DNA of 64,000 nt from NCBI GenBank assembly GCA_016281125.1, contig JAEEIA010000040.1, positions 26,784 to 90,783 on the forward strand. The letters are read 5' to 3'. This DNA is from Oscillospiraceae bacterium. Its GTDB lineage: Bacteria; Bacillota; Clostridia; Oscillospirales; Ruminococcaceae. The notes below the pieces were generated by a model. That model did no database searches. It was not told the origin of the DNA and worked only from the letters and a program-made list of their open reading frames with translations. The first letter of the stretch is position 1, and every line of letters starts with the position of its first letter. Shown here in pieces: positions 18,654-27,136 of this stretch. Position numbers and translations under genes: made by a program.

Positions 18654-20388
18654 TAAGATCAGGCCCTATATGGGCGGCAACATCAAATATACCTATGCGG
18701 CACTGGCGGTCATGTTTGCGGGACTGATCGCCTCCGCAGTGCCGTTTTTTATGGTGTACCGCATCATCAAGCCGCTGATCGGCGGCGAAACTCTTTCCGC
18801 GGGCTATTATGCAGTGCATATCACTGTTATTTGTGCATGTGAGTTAGTCTACGCTATCTTATATGTGTTGGGGCTGAAATACTCGCATATCTCTGCATAC
18901 AACACACTGAAAAACATCCGTATCTCCTTGCAGAAAAAGCTGGAGCGCCAGCCGCTCGGCACGATTCAGGATATGGGAAACGGCAGGATAAAAAAGCTGT
19001 TCACTGATGATATAGACCAGGTTGAGCTGCTGCTGGCTCATGCAATTCCCGAAGGCATCTCCAATCTTGCAATGGCACTGATAGCGATTATCTGTATGTT
19101 CTTTGCGGACTGGAAACTGGCGCTGCTGTCGCTCTGTTCTTTGCCTTTAGGTCTGTTTGCCATGGGCATGATGTTCCGCACGGGGATGCAGCGCATGAAT
19201 GCCTACTATGCCGCATCTGCAAAGATGAACGCAACGATCATTGAATATGTCAACGGCATGGAGGTCGTCAAGGTGTTCGGGCGGGACGGCGAATCCTATC
19301 GGCGGTATGAAAGCGACATCAAAAGCTACCGTGATTTCACGCTTGCATGGTATAAGGCCTGCTGGCCCTGGATGGCGCTTTACAGTGCGATACTCCCGTG
19401 TACGGCGCTTGTCATGCTGCCTGTGGGAACGCTGTTTGTTATCAATGGCACATCCACGCTTGCGGATTTTGTGCTTGTGTTCTGCCTGTCGCTGTCAATC
19501 GGTATCCCGCTGCTGAAAGCCCTCAGTTTTGCCGGAAAATTCCCGCAGCTCGGCTGCAAGATCGACGAGATCGAAAAGGCGATGGACAGCACGCCTTTGA
19601 AAACGAACAGCAATCCGTTTTCCGGTGATTCGCATATCGTGCAGTTTGAAGATGTCCGCTTTGCCTACAAGGAGCAGGAGGTGCTGCACGGTGTATCCCT
19701 TGCGCTTGATGAGGGAACGCTGACCGCACTTGTCGGCGAATCCGGCAGCGGAAAATCCACCCTCGCAAAGCTGCTTGTTCATTACTATGATCTCAGCGGC
19801 GGACGCATCACGCTCGGCGGTCAGGATATTACCGATATGAGCATTGAAGCACTGAACGATCATATCTCCTATGTTTCGCAGGAGCAGTTTCTGTTCAACA
19901 CAACGCTGTATGAGAATATTCTGATCGGCAATCCTGCGGCAAGCCGCGACCAGGTGTTAGATGCAGCTAACAGAGCGCAGTGCGGCGAGTTTCTGGGGCG
20001 TCTGCCGAAGGGCATCGACACAATGGCGGGCGACGGCGGAAAGATGCTCTCGGGCGGTGAACGGCAGCGCATCTCTCTTGCGCGGGCAATTCTGAAAAAT
20101 GCGCCTGTGATCGTACTTGACGAGGCAACCGCTTTTATTGATCCGGAAAACGAAGAGAAAATGAATGCAGCAATCGCGGAAATTATCAAGGGAAAGACGG
20201 TGCTTGTGATTGCTCACCGCTTGCAGACAATCGTGAATGCAGATAAGATCTGCGTCATGAAGGACGGCAGTATCATCGCTGCCGACACGCACGAAAAGCT
20301 CCTGCAAAGCTGTGAAGAATATCAGAAACTCTGGAACAGCAGCGAAGCAAGTGCAAGCTGGACAATCGGAAATGAGGTGCGCGCATGA
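18637..20388 (+). CDS. ABC transporter, fused permease/ATPase half-transporter 1
   Basis: Six-TM region then Walker A GESGSGKSTLAKLL, signature LSGGERQRISLARAIL, Walker B VIVLDEATAF. Confidence 0.92.
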   Translation: MKTMFNKIRPYMGGNIKYTYAALAVMFAGLIASAVPFFMVYRIIKPLIGGETLSAGYYAVHITVICACELVYAILYVLGLKYSHISAYNTLKNIRISLQKKLERQPLGTIQDMGNGRIKKLFTDDIDQVELLLAHAIPEGISNLAMALIAIICMFFADWKLALLSLCSLPLGLFAMGMMFRTGMQRMNAYYAASAKMNATIIEYVNGMEVVKVFGRDGESYRRYESDIKSYRDFTLAWYKACWPWMALYSAILPCTALVMLPVGTLFVINGTSTLADFVLVFCLSLSIGIPLLKALSFAGKFPQLGCKIDEIEKAMDSTPLKTNSNPFSGDSHIVQFEDVRFAYKEQEVLHGVSLALDEGTLTALVGESGSGKSTLAKLLVHYYDLSGGRITLGGQDITDMSIEALNDHISYVSQEQFLFNTTLYENILIGNPAASRDQVLDAANRAQCGEFLGRLPKGIDTMAGDGGKMLSGGERQRISLARAILKNAPVIVLDEATAFIDPENEEKMNAAIAEIIKGKTVLVIAHRLQTIVNADKICVMKDGSIIAADTHEKLLQSCEEYQKLWNSSEASASWTIGNEVRA

Positions 20389-22121
20389 TCGGACTGATTG
20401 GGCGAATCCTCGGCGTTTCGGGGAAATACAGGGGCAGAATCTACGGGGCGATGTTTCTTTCGTTTCTGAAAGGAATGCTGATGAAAATGCCGATTATGCT
20501 GGCATATTTCGTTGTGACGGCATTCATCGGCGGAACGATTACAAAAAAGCACTGCATTTACATCGCCGCCGCGCTCGCGGCAAGCGTTGCGGTGCAGGCG
20601 CTGTTCCAGTATTTTGCGGACAGACTGCAAAGTGCGGCAGGCTACATGATTTTTGCGGATATGCGCATGAAGCTCGGCGAGCATCTCCGACGCCTGCCCA
20701 TGGGATATTTCACAGAGGGAAACATCGGAAAAATCAGCTCGGTGCTGTCAACGGATATGGTCTTCATCGAGGAAAACTGCATGATGACCTTAGCAGACAT
20801 GATGAGCTATCTGTTCTCGCAGGCGATCATGGTGCTGTTTATGTTTTTCTTCGATTGGAGATTAGGCCTTATCTCCCTGACAGTGACGGCAGCAATGCTC
20901 ACCCTCGGCTTTGCGATGAAAAAGAGTACCCTGCACCACTCAGACGAACGGCAGGAGGCTTCGGAAAAGCTGACGGAGTCGGTGCTTGATTTCACAGAGG
21001 GCATCGGCATCATCAAGACCTTTAACCTCATGGGCGATAAATCAAAGAAACTGACCGACAGCTTTGAGCTGAACTGCAAGGTCAACCTTGACTTCGAGTT
21101 TGACCATGTGCCGTGGCAGACTGGCGTGAACCTGATATACACAGTTGGAACGGTTCTTGTTCTTGCCGTATCTTCTTATTTCTATTGTACGGGAGCGATG
21201 CCGCTGAACTTCTATATCGGGATGCTGCTGTTCCTGTTTGATCTGTTTGTTCCCATGAAGTCCTTCTACGGACAGATCGCAAGGCTGACGGTCATGAACT
21301 CCTGCATGGACAGAATCGAATCCCTCTTTGCCGAAGAAGAACTGGATGACAGCGGAACACAGACACTGACTGACAGCAGCGCGCCCGAAATCGAATACCG
21401 CAATGTGACATTTGCCTACGGGGAAAAGGACGTGCTGAAAGATGTTTCGTTCCGGTCAGAGAGAGGCACCATGACGGCGCTGGTCGGGCCGTCGGGCGGC
21501 GGAAAATCAACGATTGCAAGTCTGCTGACACGCTTCTGGGATGTGAAATCCGGCGAGATCCTTCTGTGCGGAACGGATATCCGGAAGCTGCCGCTTGCAG
21601 CACTGATGGATAATATCAGTATGGTGTTCCAGCGGGTGTATCTGTTTCAGGATACGGTGTACAACAATATCGCGCTTGGCAGGCCGGACGCAAGCCGGGA
21701 AGAAGTCATCGAAGCGGCGAAAAAGGCTCGCTGCTATGACTTCATCATGGAGCTGCCGGACGGCTTTGATACGGTCATCGGAGAGGGCGGCGCAAGCCTT
21801 TCGGGCGGTCAGGCGCAGCGGCTGTCCATTGCAAGGTGCATCCTGAAGGATGCGCCCATTGTCATTCTTGATGAAGCGACAGCAAGTGTTGACGCCGACA
21901 ATGAAAGCTATATCCAGCAGGCGATCTCGGAGCTTTGCAAGGGAAAGACGCTGCTCGTCATTGCACACAGGCTCAATACGATTGCTCACGCCGATCACAT
22001 CATGGTCATCAAGGACGGAGAAATTGCCGAATCCGGCAATCACAAAAGCCTGATGGATATGGGCGGCATCTATCATAACATGGTGACAAAACGTGCAGTC
22101 AGCACGGGCTGGAAAAAATGA
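20385..22121 (+). CDS. ABC transporter, fused permease/ATPase half-transporter 2
   Basis: Walker A GPSGGGKSTIASLL, LSGGQAQRLSIARCIL, VILDEATASVDADNE; ATGA overlap with the preceding gene. Confidence 0.92.
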   Translation: MIGLIGRILGVSGKYRGRIYGAMFLSFLKGMLMKMPIMLAYFVVTAFIGGTITKKHCIYIAAALAASVAVQALFQYFADRLQSAAGYMIFADMRMKLGEHLRRLPMGYFTEGNIGKISSVLSTDMVFIEENCMMTLADMMSYLFSQAIMVLFMFFFDWRLGLISLTVTAAMLTLGFAMKKSTLHHSDERQEASEKLTESVLDFTEGIGIIKTFNLMGDKSKKLTDSFELNCKVNLDFEFDHVPWQTGVNLIYTVGTVLVLAVSSYFYCTGAMPLNFYIGMLLFLFDLFVPMKSFYGQIARLTVMNSCMDRIESLFAEEELDDSGTQTLTDSSAPEIEYRNVTFAYGEKDVLKDVSFRSERGTMTALVGPSGGGKSTIASLLTRFWDVKSGEILLCGTDIRKLPLAALMDNISMVFQRVYLFQDTVYNNIALGRPDASREEVIEAAKKARCYDFIMELPDGFDTVIGEGGASLSGGQAQRLSIARCILKDAPIVILDEATASVDADNESYIQQAISELCKGKTLLVIAHRLNTIAHADHIMVIKDGEIAESGNHKSLMDMGGIYHNMVTKRAVSTGWKK

Positions 22122-22133
22122 AGGAGGATCATT

Positions 22134-22724
22134 ATGAACGATAACAAACTGAAAGCAAAGGACTTTATCACAATCGGCATTTTCACGGCGCTGATCTTCG
22201 TTGTGGAATTCGCCTGCGGTATGCTCGGATTCATACACCCGTACATCGTCGCTTCCTTTGTTGTTTTAATCCCGCTGGTCGGATCGATCCCGATGATGCT
22301 GTTCTACACAAAAATCGAGAAATTCGGCATGCTGACAATCATGTCTGTGCTGATTGCGATTATCATGTTCATTACCGGCATGGGCTGGCTCGGCGCACCG
22401 CTGATTATTCTTTCGGGACTGATCGCCGATCTGATTGCCAAAAAAGGCGGCTATAAGCGTTTCAAACTGACAGCAATCAGCCACGGCGTTTTCTGCCTGT
22501 GGATCTGTGCCAATTATTTTCCGGTGGTCGTCACAGCAGAAAGCTACCGCAAGGGGCTGATCGAGGGCGGATATTCGGCTGAATACTGCGATGCACTGTT
22601 CCGTGCAATCAACAGCAAGACCATTGCGGTGCTGCTGATTCTCTGCTTTGTATTCGGCGTGATCGGTGCATTTGTGGGCAAGGCTGTTGTCAGAAAGCAT
22701 TTTGAAAAAGCAGGCATTGTATGA
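22134..22724 (+). CDS. MptD-family putative ECF transporter S component
   Basis: DFITIGIFTALIFVVEFACGMLGFIHPYIVASFVVLIPLVGSIPMMLFYTKIEKFGM...; followed by T and A components. Confidence 0.75.
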   Translation: MNDNKLKAKDFITIGIFTALIFVVEFACGMLGFIHPYIVASFVVLIPLVGSIPMMLFYTKIEKFGMLTIMSVLIAIIMFITGMGWLGAPLIILSGLIADLIAKKGGYKRFKLTAISHGVFCLWICANYFPVVVTAESYRKGLIEGGYSAEYCDALFRAINSKTIAVLLILCFVFGVIGAFVGKAVVRKHFEKAGIV

Positions 22725-23425
22725 AGGCACTGAAACTGGATCCCCGAACCAAGCTGTTTATGATCTTTGCGGTGTCATTCATCGTCATGGTCAATGCCGT
22801 TACGCCTTTGGAGTGGGCTGTGCGCATTGCCGTCACGGCGATTCCGATTTTACTGCTTGCGGCGGAAGGCAGATATGCTTCTGCCATCCGGTTTACCGTT
22901 TGTTACGGCGCCGCGCTTGCGCTGATGCGGTTCTGGCTCTCTGCGGAATCAACAGGCGTATTCTCTGCGATTCTGGTCGGTTACTGCGGCATTGTTGTGC
23001 AGTTTATGCCCGCGATGATCATGGCATGGTATGTGATCCGCACCACAAAGATCGGAGAATTTATGTCGGCGATGCAGAAAATGCACATTCCGGACGGCAT
23101 CTCGATCTCGCTTGCAGTGGTCATGCGGTTCTTCCCGACGATCAAAGAGGAATACGCTTATATCAACGATGCGATGCGGATGCGGGGAATCTCCTTCGGC
23201 GGCGGCAGATATACGAAAATGATCGAATACAGACTGGTGCCGCTAATGTTCTCCTGTCTGAACATCGGCGAGGAATTATCGGCAGCAGCAGTCACAAGAG
23301 GACTCGGCGCGCCGGTGAAGCGAACCGGCACGGTACAGCTTCGGATCGGCGCTGCCGATATTGCGGTGACAGGATTCTTTGCCGCAAGCGTGATGCTGTT
23401 TGTATTTGCAAAATATATAAGGTGA
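22721..23425 (+). CDS. ECF transporter T component (EcfT/CbiQ family)
   Basis: LDPRTKLFMIFAVSFIVM...; MRFFPTIKEEYAYINDAMRMRGISFGG; ELSAAAVTRGLGAP. Confidence 0.85.
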   Translation: MKALKLDPRTKLFMIFAVSFIVMVNAVTPLEWAVRIAVTAIPILLLAAEGRYASAIRFTVCYGAALALMRFWLSAESTGVFSAILVGYCGIVVQFMPAMIMAWYVIRTTKIGEFMSAMQKMHIPDGISISLAVVMRFFPTIKEEYAYINDAMRMRGISFGGGRYTKMIEYRLVPLMFSCLNIGEELSAAAVTRGLGAPVKRTGTVQLRIGAADIAVTGFFAASVMLFVFAKYIR

Positions 23426-23431
23426 GATTGC

Positions 23432-24862
23432 ATGATAGAGCTGAACCATGTCACATTCCGGTACAAAGGAATCTCTGAGGGCGGTGTGTACGATCTTTCC
23501 CTGAAGATTCGCGGCGGCGAGGTCGTTCTGCTCTGCGGCGCTTCCGGCTGCGGAAAGACGACTGCTGCAAGGCTGATCAACGGACTGATCCCGCATTACT
23601 ACAAAGGCGAACTGACCGGCAGCGTGACGGTGAACGGCAGGGATATTGCACAGACTGAGCTGTATGATCTTGCGGGGGTTGTCGGAACGGTATTCCAGAA
23701 TCCCCGCAGTCAGTTCTTTGCCGTGGATACGGACGGTGAAATCACATTCGGCGCGGAAAATATCGGAATGCCGCCAAAGGAGATTCTGGCAAGAAAGAAC
23801 GCCGTTGCAGGCGCAATGCAGATTGAGAAGCTGCTCGGCCGCAGCATCTTCGGCCTTTCCGGCGGCGAAAAGCAGATCATTGCCTGTGCGAGCGTGAGCG
23901 TTCTGTCGCCCGATATCATTGTGCTGGATGAGCCGTCCTCAAACCTTGACTGCGAGGCGATTGAAAAGCTCAAGGATATTGTGGCGCAGTGGAAGTCGCA
24001 GGGCAAAACCATCGTCATTGCAGAGCACCGGCTGTATTTTCTGCGTGAGCTTGCGGACAGAATGCTGATACTGGAAAACGGCAGAATCACAAAGGAACTG
24101 AATGCCGAAGAGATAAAAAAACTCACCAATGCCGATACCGAAAATCTTGGGCTCCGTCCGATGACGCTCCCCGAAATACACGGTTCGCACCAAAATACAG
24201 ACATACAGGGCGATGTGCTGTTGCTCGAAGATTTCCGTTTTACGTATAAGGACGGCAAGCACGGCATCAATATTCCTCGGCTTGAATTGCCTGCAAATCG
24301 CATCATTGCAATCACCGGCCACAATGGCGCAGGCAAAAGTACCCTTGCAAGAAATATCTGCGGACTGGAGCGAAAGTGCAGGGGTACGCTCACCATGAAT
24401 GGCAAAAAGCTGAAAGCAAAGGCGCGCCTGCGTCACTGCTATATGATCATGCAGGATGTGAACCACCAGCTTTTTACCGAAAGTGTCCGCGATGAGGTAA
24501 TGCTGAGTATGACGGACAAATCCCTGAACGATCAGCAGAAAGCCGATGCGATTCTCGCACAGCTTGACCTGACGGAATACGCTGACAAACATCCGATGGC
24601 GCTTTCCGGCGGACAGAAGCAGCGCACGGCAATTGCTTCGGGGATTGCATCCAGCAAGCCCATTCTCATCTTTGACGAACCGACCAGCGGCCTTGACCTT
24701 GCACATATGAAACAGGTGTCAGACCAGCTGAAAAAGCTGAGAGATATGGGCAAAACAGTCATTGTTGTTACCCACGATCATGAATTGATCCGTTCCTGCT
24801 GCGACCATATCGTCAGGCTTGAGAACGGCTGCGCTGCGGAAAACTGTCCGCTTGGCGAATGA
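23432..24862 (+). CDS. ECF transporter ATPase, two ABC domains fused
   Basis: Two Walker A (GASGCGKTTAARLI; GHNGAGKSTLARNI) and two signature motifs (LSGGEKQIIACASV; LSGGQKQRTAIASGIA). Confidence 0.9.
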   Translation: MIELNHVTFRYKGISEGGVYDLSLKIRGGEVVLLCGASGCGKTTAARLINGLIPHYYKGELTGSVTVNGRDIAQTELYDLAGVVGTVFQNPRSQFFAVDTDGEITFGAENIGMPPKEILARKNAVAGAMQIEKLLGRSIFGLSGGEKQIIACASVSVLSPDIIVLDEPSSNLDCEAIEKLKDIVAQWKSQGKTIVIAEHRLYFLRELADRMLILENGRITKELNAEEIKKLTNADTENLGLRPMTLPEIHGSHQNTDIQGDVLLLEDFRFTYKDGKHGINIPRLELPANRIIAITGHNGAGKSTLARNICGLERKCRGTLTMNGKKLKAKARLRHCYMIMQDVNHQLFTESVRDEVMLSMTDKSLNDQQKADAILAQLDLTEYADKHPMALSGGQKQRTAIASGIASSKPILIFDEPTSGLDLAHMKQVSDQLKKLRDMGKTVIVVTHDHELIRSCCDHIVRLENGCAAENCPLGE

Positions 24863-24956
24863 AGTGTTCAGGGCAGATGTGTGTGTGCCATGATTTTTAT
24901 ACAGTCAGCATCTGCTGCTTCGGCTGTTTTTCCCGAAAAGACCATAACAACAGAAA

Positions 24957-24987
24957 GCAGGCTGCGTCACTGAATGGCGCAGCCTGC
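24957..24987. terminator. Intrinsic terminator hairpin
   Basis: GCAGGCTGCGTCA-CTGAA-TGGCGCAGCCTGC. Confidence 0.55.
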
Positions 24988-25130
24988 GATGATAAATATA
25001 GCTTTTCGGTGTCCCTCTGTCGCAGGGCGTTCCCGCTTGCGGAACTCTTGAACGCTGGGGGATTCCGCCCGCTGCGGACGGCGGCCGGAGACTCCCCGCC
25101 TCCGGACTCTCGCTATTGGTTTCTAAGGAA

Positions 25131-26198
25131 TCACCCCACAAGGCCGGAGCGTTCGATGCCTTCTGTGAAATGCTTTTGCAGGCAGGCATAGAGAATCAGC
25201 AGCGGGGTAATCGAAATCAGGCAGCCTGCCTCCAGCCAGACAATTTTCTCCCGGATGCTGACATTGGCATTCGCATTGTTGAAGATTGCCAGATTCAGCG
25301 TCGCATCCAGATTTTTCAGCACCATGGAAATCGTCTTGCGGTTTGAGAAGAACGATCCCGCCACATAATAATCATTCCAGTACCAGACAATCGAAAACAG
25401 GAACACCGTCAGCACGGAGGAGCCTGCATTCGGAATCATCACCCTGAGGAACGTCCGGAACGGCCCGCAGCCGTCCAGATAGGCGGCATCCTCCAGCTCC
25501 TTCGGCAGTCCGCGGAAGAACTGCCGGAAAATGAAGATCATCAGTCCCGCGCGGATGCCGTTGGCCGTCATTGCGGGCAGGTACATCACCAGCGGATTGT
25601 CGATCAGATTGACCGTGCCGAACAGAAAATACCGGAACGTCACATACAGCGGAATCGAAATGATCTGCGTCGGGACGAGAATCATCAGAATGACGATGCC
25701 GAACAGCAGCTCCCGCCCTTTGAACCGGAACCGCGCAAAGCCGTACCCGGTGACGGCGCAGGACGCAACCTGACACAGGGAGCAGCCGATATTCAGCAGC
25801 AGCGTGTTCAGCAGCGGGTTATTGCTGCTTTTCGTCAGCCCCATGGCGCGGACGGTATCCTTCATGACGGAAAGCGTCGGGTGCCGCGGGATCCAGATGA
25901 TCGTCGGGTCACTCATGTCGCCGCTGTCGCGGAAGCCGTAGCTGATCATGAACAGCAGCGGCGTCAGGATCACGAAGCCCAGCCCGAACAGAATCAGAAA
26001 ACGGAACACCGGCCAGCATTTCTCCGCGAGCTGCTTGCGGCGCATTGCAGCGATTTCCGCCTTGTTCATGTGCTGCATCCGGATATGCACGGCCTCCTTT
26101 TTTGTCAGACCGCGGCCGATTTCATGCGGCTCGTGTGTATCCGGGATTGCAGAGGCGGGAATGCGGGCTTCGGCCGTCTGTGCCTGCGTTTGCTCCAT
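25131..26198 (-). CDS. Carbohydrate ABC transporter permease (MalG/YtcP-like)
   Basis: RELLFGIVILMILVPTQIISIPLYV...; EAA loop KELEDAAYLDGCGPFRTFLRVMIPN. Confidence 0.88.
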   Translation of the reverse strand: MEQTQAQTAEARIPASAIPDTHEPHEIGRGLTKKEAVHIRMQHMNKAEIAAMRRKQLAEKCWPVFRFLILFGLGFVILTPLLFMISYGFRDSGDMSDPTIIWIPRHPTLSVMKDTVRAMGLTKSSNNPLLNTLLLNIGCSLCQVASCAVTGYGFARFRFKGRELLFGIVILMILVPTQIISIPLYVTFRYFLFGTVNLIDNPLVMYLPAMTANGIRAGLMIFIFRQFFRGLPKELEDAAYLDGCGPFRTFLRVMIPNAGSSVLTVFLFSIVWYWNDYYVAGSFFSNRKTISMVLKNLDATLNLAIFNNANANVSIREKIVWLEAGCLISITPLLILYACLQKHFTEGIERSGLVG

Positions 26199-26212
26199 AT
26201 CCGCACCTCCTT

Positions 26213-27136
26213 TTACTCGACCTCGTAGAACACGTACTTGTTGATGATAACCGTGATGATGCCGACGGCGGCCATCACGATGAGAAAATAACTCCAGGAC
26301 ATCGCCGCGGCATAGGCATATGACATATCCTTCTGCTGGATTGTCAGCACGCGCAGCATGACGGCGTTGTCGGTTTTGGTAAACGAATCAATGACTGTAT
26401 AAATGAAATTTGCAAGGATCATCGGGCTGACATAGGGCAGCGTGATTTTCCAGAAATACTCCCACGCGGTCGCGCCCTCCATGGACGCGGCCTCCTTGGC
26501 GGACGGCGGGATATTCTGGAGCGCCGCAAGGAAAATCAGAATCTGGATGCCGGAGCTCCAGACCAGCCCGAAGATATTGGTTGTGACCGTGTTGATGACG
26601 GTGCTGAGGGATTCGCTGATATCCATGACGCCTAAAAACACCAGCAGCTTGTCCACCATATCGGTTTCAAAAAGCGTGGAAAACTGCGCGCCGCTGTCGG
26701 CACCGGTCACAGCGATATTGCCGCTGATGATGTTGTAAACCGGCCCCGTTGCAATGATGACCGGGAGAAAGAAAATCGCGCGGGCAAAGCCTCTGCCCTT
26801 GAATTTCTGATTCAGGATCACAGCGATGAACAGCGAAAAAATGAGAATCATCGGTGTGGTCAGGGCAGTATCGCGCAGCACGGAGGCCAGCGCCTGCCGG
26901 AATTCGCGGTCGGCGGTGAAGGCATTTTTGAAGTTGCCGAGCCACTGCCAGTCCGAGAGCGGCAGCCAGATCTTCTGCATGCCGCCGCTGTCCGGCTTTA
27001 ATCTGCGGTTATCCATAAAGCAGTAGCAGAGCGACTCTGCCAGCGGTTTCAGGAACCACAGCACCGTTCCGATCAGCCAGACCGAGATGAAGCCGTAGCC
27101 GTACAGCGATTTTCTGCGTTCATATGGGATTTTCAT
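26213..27136 (-). CDS. Sugar ABC transporter permease (MalF/LplB-like)
   Basis: EAA loop IPPSAKEAASMEGATAWEYFWKITLPYVSPMILANFIY. Confidence 0.88.
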   Translation of the reverse strand: MKIPYERRKSLYGYGFISVWLIGTVLWFLKPLAESLCYCFMDNRRLKPDSGGMQKIWLPLSDWQWLGNFKNAFTADREFRQALASVLRDTALTTPMILIFSLFIAVILNQKFKGRGFARAIFFLPVIIATGPVYNIISGNIAVTGADSGAQFSTLFETDMVDKLLVFLGVMDISESLSTVINTVTTNIFGLVWSSGIQILIFLAALQNIPPSAKEAASMEGATAWEYFWKITLPYVSPMILANFIYTVIDSFTKTDNAVMLRVLTIQQKDMSYAYAAAMSWSYFLIVMAAVGIITVIINKYVFYEVE

